Shown here: positions 16,433-25,059 of the stretch, one piece after another
Layout: each line of letters starts with the position of its first letter
Position numbering within the stretch: the stretch's first letter is position 1
Assembly: GCF_000280905.1 (NCBI RefSeq)
Contig: NZ_ALAP01000048.1
Location: 84,615-148,614, forward strand
DNA from: Streptomyces sp. AA1529
GTDB lineage: Bacteria > Actinomycetota > Actinomycetes > Streptomycetales > Streptomycetaceae
Direction of reading: 5' to 3'
DNA: 64,000 nucleotides
Program-made: the position numbers and the translations under genes
The notes under the pieces: model-generated
The model's database searches: none
The model's input: only the letters and a program-made list of their open reading frames with translations
What the model was told of the DNA's origin: nothing

Positions 16433-17857
16433 CTACGCCGCGGCCGAGAGCGCCCAGACGCCCGTGGCCAGGCACAGGAGCGCGACGAGCAGCATCGGCA
16501 CCGCCACCTTGAGCGGCGGGCCCGGCCTCCGCGCGGGGGCCGGCCCGTGCGCGGGTGGCGCCGCCGGGCGCACCGCGCCCGGCGGTCCCGCCGGGTACCC
16601 GTACGCCGGGGAGGCACAGGTGCCCTGGTCCGCCGCGGCGGAGTACGGACCGGGCCGCGGGGGCGCCGCCGGTGGTGTGGCCGGCTGCTGCGGCACCGGC
16701 TGCGCGGCGGTGGCCGCTGCGGCGGGGACCGCAGCGGGCGGCTGCAACGGGAAGCTTCCGGTGTCGGACGGTCGCGGGGCAGGTGCCGCCCCCGGCGCCG
16801 GGGCGGCCGCAGGCGCCGCCCCGGCGGCGGTCTCCTCGGCGGCCGTCCCGGCGGTGCCGCTCCCGGCCACCGTCCCGCTGCCGGTCCCGCCGCCGGTCCC
16901 GGTGGCAGCGCCGGCGGCGCCCGCATCGGTCCCGGTGGCAGCGCCGGCGGCCGTGTCCGGGCCCGGTGGGGCCGGGCGCAGCGGGCCGTCCGGGCCGAAC
17001 CCTCCCGGCAGCTGGCCGATGTGGTCGAAGACCTCCACGGCCTCCTGCTCCACCGTCGCGTCCCGGTCCAGCAGTTCGGCGGCCGCGGCCAGGGCCTTGC
17101 GGGCGCCCGTCGCGGTGCGGAAGCGCACGGCCGGATCGGGCTGCAGCAACTGGCCCAGCACCTGCCACAGCGGCTCGGCCACTCCCTCGGGCGCCGCGGG
17201 CAACCCGTGCTCGTACTCCCCGAACAGCGCCTGTGCGTCGGGCTTCCGGCCGGTGAGCAGATGGAGGCCCACCAGCCCGACCGCGTACAGGTCCGAGGCG
17301 AAGTCCGCCTCCGCCTCCAGCATCTGCTCGGGTGCGAAGTAGCCCGGCGTACCGACGACGTAGTTGGTCTCGGTCAGCCGGGGCTCGCCCTTGCGCATGG
17401 AGATGCCGAAGTCGGACAGCCGCAGGTGCGGACGGCCCGTGCCGGTGCAGTCCAGCAGGATGTTCGCCGGTTTGATGTCCCGGTGCACCACGTCCTCGGC
17501 GTGCACGGCGGCCAGACCGGAGAGCAGCTGATCGAGCAGGGTGCACCCGAACGTGGGAGGCAGGGCGCCGTAGTCGCCGACGAGATGGGCCAGCGAACCG
17601 CCCCTGACCAGTTCCATCGTGAACAGCACCTGCTCGTCGTCGGCCGCCCAGCTCGCCGGGGCCAGCACGTGCGGGTGGTCGATGCGCAGGGACTGTTCGC
17701 GGACGAAGCGCAGCAGGGTGTGGGCGTCGGACTGCTGCAGCACCTTGGCGGCCACATACCGCCTGCGCCGGTGGTCCCAGGCGCGCCAGACCGTCCCGGC
17801 ACCGCCGCGTCCGATCGGATCGACCAGCTCGTACCTGCCGGCGAAGATCTCACCCAT
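16433..17857 (-). CDS. Tail-anchored Ser/Thr protein kinase
   Basis: A 474-residue Hanks-type kinase. The Gly-rich loop is IGRGGAGTV (15-23), the ATP lysine is Lys38, the catalytic loop HRDIKPAN has Asp127, the DFG Asp is 149, and the APE equivalent reads FAPEQ. All key residues are present. From about residue 285 to 445 runs an Ala/Pro/Gly/Thr linker, then one hydrophobic segment (about 449-471) and essentially no residues beyond it, so no extracellular sensor. It converges on the VWA-paralogue gene with only 26 bases between the stops. ATG start at 17857. Substrates are unknown. Confidence 0.9.
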   Translation of the reverse strand: MGEIFAGRYELVDPIGRGGAGTVWRAWDHRRRRYVAAKVLQQSDAHTLLRFVREQSLRIDHPHVLAPASWAADDEQVLFTMELVRGGSLAHLVGDYGALPPTFGCTLLDQLLSGLAAVHAEDVVHRDIKPANILLDCTGTGRPHLRLSDFGISMRKGEPRLTETNYVVGTPGYFAPEQMLEAEADFASDLYAVGLVGLHLLTGRKPDAQALFGEYEHGLPAAPEGVAEPLWQVLGQLLQPDPAVRFRTATGARKALAAAAELLDRDATVEQEAVEVFDHIGQLPGGFGPDGPLRPAPPGPDTAAGAATGTDAGAAGAATGTGGGTGSGTVAGSGTAGTAAEETAAGAAPAAAPAPGAAPAPRPSDTGSFPLQPPAAVPAAAATAAQPVPQQPATPPAAPPRPGPYSAAADQGTCASPAYGYPAGPPGAVRPAAPPAHGPAPARRPGPPLKVAVPMLLVALLCLATGVWALSAAA

Positions 17858-17928
17858 GGTGCTCGCGCCCGCCCCTTGCTTCCGCGCTTCCGCCGTACCG
17901 CAGTGAACCGCGGTGCGGCTCGTGGTGA

Positions 17929-18480
17929 TCAGCTCTGGTGCGACTCGTAGTGCTTGACCGCGTCGGAGGTGCGGCCCGCGCCGTAGACCCGGAGGAACTC
18001 TGCCAGTTCCGGGTGGGAGGGGGCGAGTGTGTTGGACGCCTCGATGATGTCGGCGGCGTCCGAGACCGACCGCAGCAGGGCCTGGATCTCCCGTACGACC
18101 CGCTTGACCGGGGTCTGGGAGGCGCCGGAGGAGGCGGTCTGGGCGGTGTTGTTGAGCACACTGCCGCCCGCGGTCCGGCGGATCTCGTCCATCCGGTTGG
18201 TCGCGTCGGCCGCGCTGATGTCGCCGCGGGCCACCTCGGCGGCCAGCTCCTGGAGGGCCTGGACGCGCTGGACGACGGCCGGGTTCCCGATCTTTGCCCG
18301 CTGCCCGCTCATGAGCTGCGAAAGCATAGGTGCGGACAGTCCGAGCACCGTCGCGAGGCGGGCCTGGTTGAGCCCCAGGTCCTCGATCAGACGGCGGAAG
18401 AGGGTTCCCAACGGCTCGCCGTACCACTGACTCTGGAGCTCGCGCGCCTTCGCCGTCGGGTCCTGTGCTGCTGCGTCCAT
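17929..18480 (-). CDS. XRE-type helix-turn-helix regulator
   Basis: A 183-residue protein with a helix-turn-helix at about residues 35-62 (LGLNQARLATVLGLSAPMLSQLMSGQRAKIG). A helical middle and C-terminal part follows, with VREIQALLRSVSDAADIIEASN. It lies 71 bases upstream of the kinase gene on the same strand and is probably co-transcribed. Its own upstream region has TTCGC/GCGAA arms near 18510-18523, a possible autoregulatory site. ATG start at 18480. Confidence 0.82.
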   Translation of the reverse strand: MDAAAQDPTAKARELQSQWYGEPLGTLFRRLIEDLGLNQARLATVLGLSAPMLSQLMSGQRAKIGNPAVVQRVQALQELAAEVARGDISAADATNRMDEIRRTAGGSVLNNTAQTASSGASQTPVKRVVREIQALLRSVSDAADIIEASNTLAPSHPELAEFLRVYGAGRTSDAVKHYESHQS

Positions 18481-18610
18481 GGCGTCTCCCCTGGGCTGCC
18501 CTGTGGTGCTTCGCTCGCGCGAACTTGCCGTGCATCCTACGGACGGCGGCGGGGGCGGGGCGATACCCGGTCGGAATTCGTCTCCCGGAGCCGGTACCCT
18601 GGTGCGCGAC

Positions 18611-18683
18611 GGGGCCATAGCTCAGTTGGTAGAGCGCTGTCTTTGCATGGCAGATGTCAGGGGTTCGACTCCCCTTGGCTCCA
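18611..18683 (+). tRNA. tRNA-Ala (TGC)
   Basis: A 73-nt cloverleaf. The acceptor stem GGGGCCA pairs with TGGCTCC, discriminator A at 18683. The anticodon loop is TTTGCAT with anticodon TGC at 18644-18646. The 3' CCA is not encoded. Confidence 0.97.
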
Positions 18684-18691
18684 CCCGGAAG

Positions 18692-18732
18692 TGCCCTCTG
18701 TCCTGCGAAAACGCGGGGCGGAGGGCATTTTT
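18692..18732 (+). terminator. Terminator after tRNA-Ala
   Basis: TGCCCTC at 18692-18698 pairs with GAGGGCA at 18721-18727, with further imperfect pairing inside, and is followed by TTTTT. It lies 8 bases after the tRNA. Confidence 0.75.
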
Positions 18733-18836
18733 CGTGCCCCGGCCGACCGCGGTCCCGCCGGGCCCCGGCGCCGCCGTCCGCGCCCGGCCTCGGGCCTCCG
18801 GCGCGGGCGGCGGTGTGCGACGGCAGCCGTGCTCGG

Positions 18837-20492
18837 TCACCTGTGCGCATCCGGCTGGGCGTCTGCGTCTGCGTCTGTCTCGGAGGCGTCCGAGGTGTCG
18901 GAGGCTGCGTCCGGGGTGTCGGCGTCGGCGAGGGTGCCGGCTGCAGCGGCCTGCGGGCCGGATGGCTCGGGCGGCGGCGGCAGTGCGCGCACGAGCGCGT
19001 CCAGAGCCGGGGTCCAGGCGTGGTCGGAGGGGGTGGCGTAGCCGACGACCAGGCCGTCCGGTGCGGGCATGGTCGCCGCCGGGTGGCGGAAGGCGGCCAG
19101 CCCGTCCAGCGCGACGCCCTGCCAGGTGGCCGCCTTGACCGCCGAGCGCTCGGTGCCCGGGGGCAGCCGCAGCACGGCGTGCAGCCCCGCCGAGATGCCG
19201 GTGGCGTGCACATGCGGGGCGTGCCGCTCCAGTGCGGTGCGGAGCTGGTCGCGGCGGCGCCGGTAGCGCCGGCGCATGCGGCGGACATGGCGGTCGTAGC
19301 CCCCGGAGGTGATCAGGTCGGCCAGGATCAGTTGGTCCAGCACACCTGTCCAGCCCTCCCGTTCGCCCTTGACGGCGAGCACGTCGTCGACGAGATGGTC
19401 GGGCAGCACCATCCAGCCCAGCCGCACCGCGGGGGACAGGCTCTTGCTGGCCGAGCCGAGATAGAGCACCCGGTCGGGGTCGAGCCCCTGTACGGCGCCC
19501 ACCGGCTTGCGGTCGTAGCGGAACTCCCCGTCGTAGTCGTCCTCCAGCAGGAGCCCGCCGACGCCGCGGGCCCAGTCGACGATCGCCGTGCGCCGCTCCG
19601 GCTCCAGCGGCCCCCCGGTGGGGAACTGGTGTGCCGGGGTGAGCAGCGCGGTCCGCACTTCCGGGAGAGCCGTCAACTCCTCGACGCGGGCGCCGCTTTC
19701 GTCGAGCGACAGGGGCGTCGTGGCCACCGGCGCGGCGGCCAGCAGTGCCCGGTGGAAGGGCAGGCCGTAGGACTCCACGGCGATCGGGCCCGGCAGCACC
19801 GCGCCGCCGAGCAGCCGCAGCGCGTGGGAGAACCCGGAGCAGATGACGATGCGTTCGGGGCTCGTGCGCACTCCCCGCGCGCGGGCCAGGTAGTCGGTCA
19901 GGGCGCGGCGCAACTCGATGCGGCCCCGCGGGTCGCCCGGCCCGAACGCCTCGTTGGGCGCGGCGCTCACCGCCCGCCGCGCCGAGGCCAGCCAGGGGCC
20001 GCGCGGGAAGGAGGCGTCCTCCGGCCGGCCCTGCCGGAGGTTGTGCGTGGGAGGGGCGGGTTCCGCCGGTCCCGGCGGCTGCCGTCCGGGGCGGCGGGGC
20101 GCGAGCGGCTCAGCGCGGCCGGCCACCCGGGTACCGGAACCCTGCCGGGCGGTGAGCCAGCCTTCGGCGACCAGTTCGCCGTACGCCTCGGCCACGGTGT
20201 TGCGCGCGATGCCGAGGTCGGCGGCGAGGGAGCGGTAGGGCGGCAGGCGGGTCCCGGGGGCGAGCCGGCCGGACCGCACCGCCTCCCGCAGGGCGTCCAT
20301 GAGCACGGTGCGGCGCCCACCCGCGGCCGCCAGTTCCACGTGCAGGTCCTGCCCGAGCACCTCCGCCGCCCCGGACGCCGCCGGTTCCGCGCCCGGGTCC
20401 GGTTCCGCGCCCGGGTCCGGTTTCGTATCCGGTCCCGGTTTCGCGTCCGGGTCCGGCTCCGCATCCGAGGAATTGACCCGTGTTTCTCCCAT
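18837..20492 (-). CDS. MocR/PdxR-type GntR regulator with aminotransferase-like domain
   Basis: A 551-residue fusion. Residues 10-40 are an Asp/Pro/Lys repeat. The GntR winged helix spans about 60-125 (LADLGIARNTVAEAYGELVAEGW). A fold-type I aminotransferase-like domain runs from 165 to 520 with the PLP lysine at Lys350 in SASKSLSP. MocR proteins sense vitamin B6 or aminated ligands and usually control the divergent neighbour. Here that is an AhpD-like gene, only 46 bases away. The C-terminus is an Ala/Asp-rich tail (about 525-551). Confidence 0.9.
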   Translation of the reverse strand: MGETRVNSSDAEPDPDAKPGPDTKPDPGAEPDPGAEPAASGAAEVLGQDLHVELAAAGGRRTVLMDALREAVRSGRLAPGTRLPPYRSLAADLGIARNTVAEAYGELVAEGWLTARQGSGTRVAGRAEPLAPRRPGRQPPGPAEPAPPTHNLRQGRPEDASFPRGPWLASARRAVSAAPNEAFGPGDPRGRIELRRALTDYLARARGVRTSPERIVICSGFSHALRLLGGAVLPGPIAVESYGLPFHRALLAAAPVATTPLSLDESGARVEELTALPEVRTALLTPAHQFPTGGPLEPERRTAIVDWARGVGGLLLEDDYDGEFRYDRKPVGAVQGLDPDRVLYLGSASKSLSPAVRLGWMVLPDHLVDDVLAVKGEREGWTGVLDQLILADLITSGGYDRHVRRMRRRYRRRRDQLRTALERHAPHVHATGISAGLHAVLRLPPGTERSAVKAATWQGVALDGLAAFRHPAATMPAPDGLVVGYATPSDHAWTPALDALVRALPPPPEPSGPQAAAAGTLADADTPDAASDTSDASETDADADAQPDAHR

Positions 20493-20538
20493 GGAATTGC
20501 ACCCTACAGCCGGTCATTCGGACTTCTAGGTTCGAGGC

Positions 20539-21027
20539 ATGACGACGAACGAGAACACCGCTCCCACCACCCCGCGACTGAACTTCGCCAAGAGCGCCCC
20601 GAAGGCGTTCAAGGCCCTGATCGGTCTCGACGCCGCCGCACGTGAGCACCTCGACCCGGCGCTGGTCGAACTGGTCCAGATCCGTGCCTCGCAGCTCAAC
20701 GGCTGCGCGTACTGCCTCCACATGCACACGTCGGACGCCCGCGGGGCGGGCGAGAGCGAGGAGCGGCTGCACATGGTCGCCGTGTGGCGGGAGGCCGCGC
20801 ACTTCTTCACCGCGCGGGAGCAGGCGGCCCTGGCCCTCGCCGAGGCGGTCACCCGGGTCTCCGACGCCGGGGTGCCGGACGCGGCCTACGACGGGGCGGC
20901 CCGCCACTTCGACGAGTCGGAGCTGGCCGCGCTGCTGGCCCTCACCTTCGCCATCAACACCTGGAACCGGGTCGCGCTCGCCACCGCCAAGGTCGCCGGC
21001 ACGGACGAGCGGGCGGCGCGCCGATGA
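20539..21027 (+). CDS. AhpD-like carboxymuconolactone decarboxylase-family protein
   Basis: A 162-residue protein. The CxxC pair is Cys56/Cys59 with His63 (NGCAYCLHMH), the redox-active AhpD signature, so a peroxidase or disulfide-reductase activity is expected rather than decarboxylation. It is divergent from the MocR regulator and probably its target. Its stop overlaps the ATG of the MFS gene (ATGA). Confidence 0.88.
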   Translation: MTTNENTAPTTPRLNFAKSAPKAFKALIGLDAAAREHLDPALVELVQIRASQLNGCAYCLHMHTSDARGAGESEERLHMVAVWREAAHFFTAREQAALALAEAVTRVSDAGVPDAAYDGAARHFDESELAALLALTFAINTWNRVALATAKVAGTDERAARR

Positions 21028-22472
21028 ACCCCGCCGCGGCGCGGGCGGGCCGGCCGGGCCGCATCCTGGCTCTGCTGGCCCTCGCCCAGCTCATCGTCGC
21101 CCTGGACTACAACATCGTGTACATGGCGCTGCCGCGGATCGGCACCGGCCTGGGGTTCACGCCGGGCGGCCTGCAATGGGTGGTGAGCGCCTACGCCGTC
21201 GCCTTCGGCGGGTTCCTGCTGCTCGGCGGCCGGGCCTGCGACCTGTTCGGCCCCCGGCGGATGTTCGTCCTCGGCCTCCTGCTCTACGGTGCTGCGTCCC
21301 TGGCCGGCGGGCTGGCCGGCGGCCCGGGTCTGCTGCTCGCGGCGCGCGCGGGGCAGGGGATCGGGGGCGCGTTCCTCTTCCCCGCGACCCTCACCCTGGT
21401 CGGCACGCTCTTCGCCGAGGGCAGGGAACGCAACCGGGCGTTCTCGGTCTGGGGAGCGGCGGGCGGCAGCGGCCTGATCCTGGGCGCCCTGCTGGGCGGA
21501 CTGCTCACCGAGGTCCTCGGCTGGCGGGCGGTGTTCTACGTCAACGTCCCGCTCGCCGCTGCGGCGCTGGTCGCCGCGTACCGGCTCATCGCCCCGGACC
21601 CGGCGGGTGCCGCTCGGGGCGGCCGGCTGGACATGCCCGGCGCCCTCACCTCGACCCTGGGCGTCACCGCGGTGGTGCTCGCCCTGGTGCAGGGCCCGGA
21701 GTCGGGCTGGTCCGCGCCGTCGGTGCAGGCCACCGCGGCCCTCGGCGCCGTCCTGCTCGCCGGGTTCCTCCTCCGGCAGTGGCGCGGCCGGGCCCCGCTG
21801 ATGCCGCTGCACCTGCTGCGCGACCGCGACCTGAGCACCGGGGTGGCCGTCACCTTCCTCTTCATGGGGACGATCGGCAGCCTGGTCTACTTCCTGACCG
21901 TCTACTTCCAGGAGGTGCACGGATACGGCCCGCTGAGGACGGCGCTGGCCTATCTCGTGCCGATGCTGGCCGTCGCGGCCGGTTCGCTGCTGGCCGGGCG
22001 GATCGCCACCCGGTTCGGGATGCGGGCCGCGATGGTGGGAGGGCTCGCGGTGGCCGCCGCGGGGGCGGCGGCGGTCGGGCTGACGATGGCGGAGGACGCC
22101 TCGTACGCGGCGACGGTGCCCGGGCTGGTGGTGCTGGGCCTCGGGCAGGGTGCGAGCTACACCCTGATGTTCGGTGCCGCTGCCGCCGGGGTGGACGGGC
22201 GGAACGTGGGCGTCGCGTCCGGGATGGCGTCCACCACCCAGCAGGTGGGCGCCGCCGTCGGGCTGGCCCTGCTGGTCGCGGTGGCCGCGGGCTCGGGGGC
22301 GTCCCGGGCCGACGGCCTGCGCCATGCCGTCCTGCTGGCCGCGCTGGGTGCGGGCAGCACCGCCCTGATCGCCCTGCGCTTCCGCCGCCCCCGCGCGGCC
22401 GGGACGGGGTCCGCGGGCGCCGCCGGGTCCGCCCGCGTGGAGCGGCCCCAGGCGGAACCGGCGGGCGGGTGA
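21024..22472 (+). CDS. MFS efflux transporter, DHA2 (14-TM) family
   Basis: A 482-residue drug:proton antiporter-like protein. It begins ILALLALAQLIVALDYNIVYMALPRIG, carries motif A (GGRACDLFGPRRMFV) after the second helix, and shows a hydrophobic pattern consistent with 14 helices. The ATG overlaps the AhpD stop, so the two are translationally coupled. Substrate unknown; the context suggests export of a compound whose redox stress the AhpD protein handles, but that is inference. Confidence 0.88.
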   Translation: MNPAAARAGRPGRILALLALAQLIVALDYNIVYMALPRIGTGLGFTPGGLQWVVSAYAVAFGGFLLLGGRACDLFGPRRMFVLGLLLYGAASLAGGLAGGPGLLLAARAGQGIGGAFLFPATLTLVGTLFAEGRERNRAFSVWGAAGGSGLILGALLGGLLTEVLGWRAVFYVNVPLAAAALVAAYRLIAPDPAGAARGGRLDMPGALTSTLGVTAVVLALVQGPESGWSAPSVQATAALGAVLLAGFLLRQWRGRAPLMPLHLLRDRDLSTGVAVTFLFMGTIGSLVYFLTVYFQEVHGYGPLRTALAYLVPMLAVAAGSLLAGRIATRFGMRAAMVGGLAVAAAGAAAVGLTMAEDASYAATVPGLVVLGLGQGASYTLMFGAAAAGVDGRNVGVASGMASTTQQVGAAVGLALLVAVAAGSGASRADGLRHAVLLAALGAGSTALIALRFRRPRAAGTGSAGAAGSARVERPQAEPAGG

Positions 22473-22548
22473 GCCGGGCGGGTGAGCCGCGCCTCCCGGG
22501 CCTCCTCGCCGCGCACAGTCCTGCCGGTCGTACGGAGTCCCTCGGGCC

Positions 22549-22588
22549 GCGCGACGGCCACCCCGGGCGCCGGGGGTGGCCGTCGCGC
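22549..22588. terminator. Strong bidirectional hairpin between convergent genes
   Basis: A perfect 16-bp stem: GCGCGACGGCCACCCC at 22549-22564 and its complement at 22573-22588, with an 8-base loop. It lies between the MFS stop (+) and the STAND gene stop (-), so it can serve both. Confidence 0.75.
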
Positions 22589-22645
22589 CGTCCTGCCCCG
22601 CACCGGTCCTGCCCCCCCGGTCCTGCGCCGTCCCGCTGCCGTCCC

Positions 22646-24880
22646 TCAGCGGCGGCTCTCCGGGGCCGGGCGGGTCGCCCGGGCCAGCACCTCGTCGCGG
22701 TCGGCGTGCAGGGCCTCGCGGAAGAGCGCCTCGTACTCCGCGTCGCCGAGCCGGGCCCGGGCCGCGGCCTGCCCCTCGTCCCGCAGCGGGGCCACCTCGG
22801 GGGTGCCGCGCTGCGGGTGGCCCACGATCTCCCAGTGCTGTGCGGCGGCGCCGTAGGCGAGCGCGGCCCGCTCCGGCTCGCCCTCCCGTGCGTGGGCGGC
22901 GGCCAGCAGCTCCAGTCCGAGGGCGATGCCGAAGCGGTCCCCGATGCGGCGCTTCGCGTCGAGCATGTCCCGCGCGTGGGCGCCCGCCGGGCCCGGCCGG
23001 TCCTCGAAGAGCGCGATCAGCGCCAACTGGTAGTCGGTGTACGAGCGGGTCCAGTACTCCCCGAGCCGTACACACTCCCGGCGCAGGGCCTCGGCCTCGC
23101 GGCGGGCCTCCTTGAGCCGGCCGGCGCCGGTGAGCGCGAACAGCCGGGCCAGCCGGCACAGGGTGCTGCCGAAGGCGGGCTCCGGCGCCCGGCCGGTGTC
23201 GCGCAGTGCCGCGTCGGCCGTCGCCAGGGCCGCCAGCGGGCGTCCGGCCAGCAGCGCGGCGAGTGCCTCCAGATAGGCGGCCCCGCGCAGTCCTTCCTCG
23301 TTCCGGGCGAGGGCGGCCTCCTGCCGGGTCAGCTCGGCGAGGGAGCGGCCCGCCTCGTGGTCCCCGTGGAGCACGCGGGCCAGGCCCAGCGACCACAGGC
23401 CGCGCGTCCGGGCCTCGCTCGACCCCTCGGTGCAGGCCAGCGCCAGCTCCAGATAGTGGTGGGTCTCGTAGAGGTGGCCGCAGCACACCCAGAAGAAGGC
23501 CACGTTCCCGGCCAGCTCCAGGGCCGCGGCCGGGTCGGTGCCCAGCAGGAACCGCAGCGCCTCGCGCATGTCGTGGTACAGCTCCTCGATCCGCTCGTAC
23601 CACGCCTGCTGGCGCGCCCCGGGCCACTCGGTGCGGGCCTGTCGCGACAGCTCCACGAGCGCGGCGGCGTGCCGGGTGGCCAGCTGCTCGGTCTCGCCCA
23701 GTTCCCGCAGCCACATCCGGCCGTACTCGCGGATGCTGTCCAGCAGCCGGTAGCGGCCCCCCTCGACGGTGACGACCGACTTGTTCACCAGACCGGCCAG
23801 GCAGGAGCGCAGCTCCCCGGGGGTCAAGGGGCCGCCGCTGCACACCTGTTCGGCGAGCCCGCCGTCGAACCCGGCGGGGAAGACCGTCAGCCGGGCCCAC
23901 AGCAGGCGCTCGGTGGGGCGGCACAGTTCGTGGCTCCAGCCGACGGCCGTCCGCACGGCGCTGTGCCGTGCGGGCCGCCGGAGTTCCTCGCCCGGTCCGG
24001 ACGGCCCGGGTACGGACAGTCCGGACCGGGTGCCGCTCGACGGAACGCCGCCGGGCGGGCTGCCGCCGTCCGGCCCCGGACCGGCGCCGGACGGCCCGGG
24101 TTCCGCTCCACCCGGGCCGGAGGCCGCTCCCGGACCGGATCGGCCGGGGTCGTCGAGCAGATCCAGCCCGGAGCGGATCCGGTCCGAGGTCTCGGCCAGC
24201 GTGTGGTGGCGCAACTGCGCCGCCGCCAGCTCCAGGGCGAGCGGCACGCCGTCCAGCCGGGCGCACAGCCCCGCGGCCAGCCGCTGTTCGGAGACCTCGC
24301 GCAGCGGTCTGCCGACCGCCTCGGCGCGCTGTCGGAAGAGGGCGACGGCCTCGGTACCGGGTGCCAGCGGCGGTACGGGCAGCACGGCCTCGCGGATGGC
24401 ACCCAGCGGCTCCCTGCTGGTGGTCAGCACGGTCAGATGCGGGCAGGCGGTCAGCAGTTCGCCGACCAGATGGCGGCAGGACGGGACGAGGTGCTCGCAC
24501 GAGTCGAGGACGAGCAGCACGGCGCGGTCCGCGACCCAGCCGCACAGGGCGTCCAGCGGCATCCGGGGCGTGTGGTCGGAGAGGCCGAGTGCGTCGGCCA
24601 CGGTGGCGGCGAGGAGTTCGTCGCTCCGCAGCGGCCACAGGTCGGCCCAGTAGATGCTCCCGGCTCCGGGAGGTGCGGTGCCCAGCGCGTGCAGGGCGAG
24701 CCGGGACTTCCCCACTCCGGCGCCGCCGACGAGGGTCACCAGTCGCTGCTCCCTGAGCGCTTCGGCCAGCCGCGCCAGTTCGGCGGCCCTGCCGACGAAG
24801 GACGTGGTCTCCTCGGGGATGTTCTGCTGCACGGGACCAGTCTTCCTGCCGACCGGCCGGTAGTCCGCCACTTCGGACAT
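22646..24880 (-). CDS. STAND (NB-ARC-like) NTPase regulator without a DNA-binding domain
   Basis: A 744-residue protein resembling the ATPase half of AfsR/SARP regulators. Motif VGRAAELARL precedes the P-loop GGAGVGKS (52-59). A Walker B stretch VLLVLDSCEHLV, sensor-like LTVLTTSREPLG and GVPLALELAAAQL follow. A Gly/Pro/Ser-rich insertion lies near residues 270-325. The C-terminal half is helical and TPR-like. No SARP or LuxR helix-turn-helix is seen. I choose the ATG at 24880; an in-frame TTG at 24919 would add 13 residues. It probably signals through protein partners. Confidence 0.8.
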   Translation of the reverse strand: MSEVADYRPVGRKTGPVQQNIPEETTSFVGRAAELARLAEALREQRLVTLVGGAGVGKSRLALHALGTAPPGAGSIYWADLWPLRSDELLAATVADALGLSDHTPRMPLDALCGWVADRAVLLVLDSCEHLVPSCRHLVGELLTACPHLTVLTTSREPLGAIREAVLPVPPLAPGTEAVALFRQRAEAVGRPLREVSEQRLAAGLCARLDGVPLALELAAAQLRHHTLAETSDRIRSGLDLLDDPGRSGPGAASGPGGAEPGPSGAGPGPDGGSPPGGVPSSGTRSGLSVPGPSGPGEELRRPARHSAVRTAVGWSHELCRPTERLLWARLTVFPAGFDGGLAEQVCSGGPLTPGELRSCLAGLVNKSVVTVEGGRYRLLDSIREYGRMWLRELGETEQLATRHAAALVELSRQARTEWPGARQQAWYERIEELYHDMREALRFLLGTDPAAALELAGNVAFFWVCCGHLYETHHYLELALACTEGSSEARTRGLWSLGLARVLHGDHEAGRSLAELTRQEAALARNEEGLRGAAYLEALAALLAGRPLAALATADAALRDTGRAPEPAFGSTLCRLARLFALTGAGRLKEARREAEALRRECVRLGEYWTRSYTDYQLALIALFEDRPGPAGAHARDMLDAKRRIGDRFGIALGLELLAAAHAREGEPERAALAYGAAAQHWEIVGHPQRGTPEVAPLRDEGQAAARARLGDAEYEALFREALHADRDEVLARATRPAPESRR

Positions 24881-24943
24881 TCTCCCGGATGCGGAGGACT
24901 CGTGAGAGTGAAGCGTCAACTCGCAAGCAGAATTGGGTTTTTA

Positions 24944-24957
24944 CACTCGTTCGAGTG
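24944..24957. promoter_or_regulatory. Palindrome CACTCG-TT-CGAGTG between the STAND and STAS genes
   Basis: A perfect inverted repeat with 6-bp arms, preceded by a TTTTT run and sitting in a noticeably A+T-richer patch. Its location between divergently read genes suggests an operator. Confidence 0.45.
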
Positions 24958-24965
24958 ACGATGCA

Positions 24966-24986
24966 GGGGTGGCGCAGCGCCACCCC
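24966..24986 (+). promoter_or_regulatory. 21-nt perfect hairpin upstream of the STAS gene
   Basis: GGGGTGGCGC at 24966-24975 and its exact complement at 24977-24986 are separated by a single A. It lies about 75 bases before the STAS gene start. It could be a transcription-factor site, or a leader hairpin if transcription begins to its left; there is no U-tract. Confidence 0.5.
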
Positions 24987-25059
24987 CAGGGGCCCTGCCT
25001 ATGCTTACGGGCCGATTTCCTGGACTCCTACGGTCACAAGGTCATACGTGAGGGCACCG

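Noticed and set aside
10967..18683. tRNA-Ile and tRNA-Ala as integration sites of a mobile island
   Set aside because: No integrase, no duplicated tRNA 3' ends and no phage genes in between. The genes between them are ordinary Streptomyces core and accessory genes.
22646..24919. AfsR/SARP pathway activator
   Set aside because: The ATPase and TPR parts resemble AfsR, but there is no SARP or other DNA-binding domain at either end.
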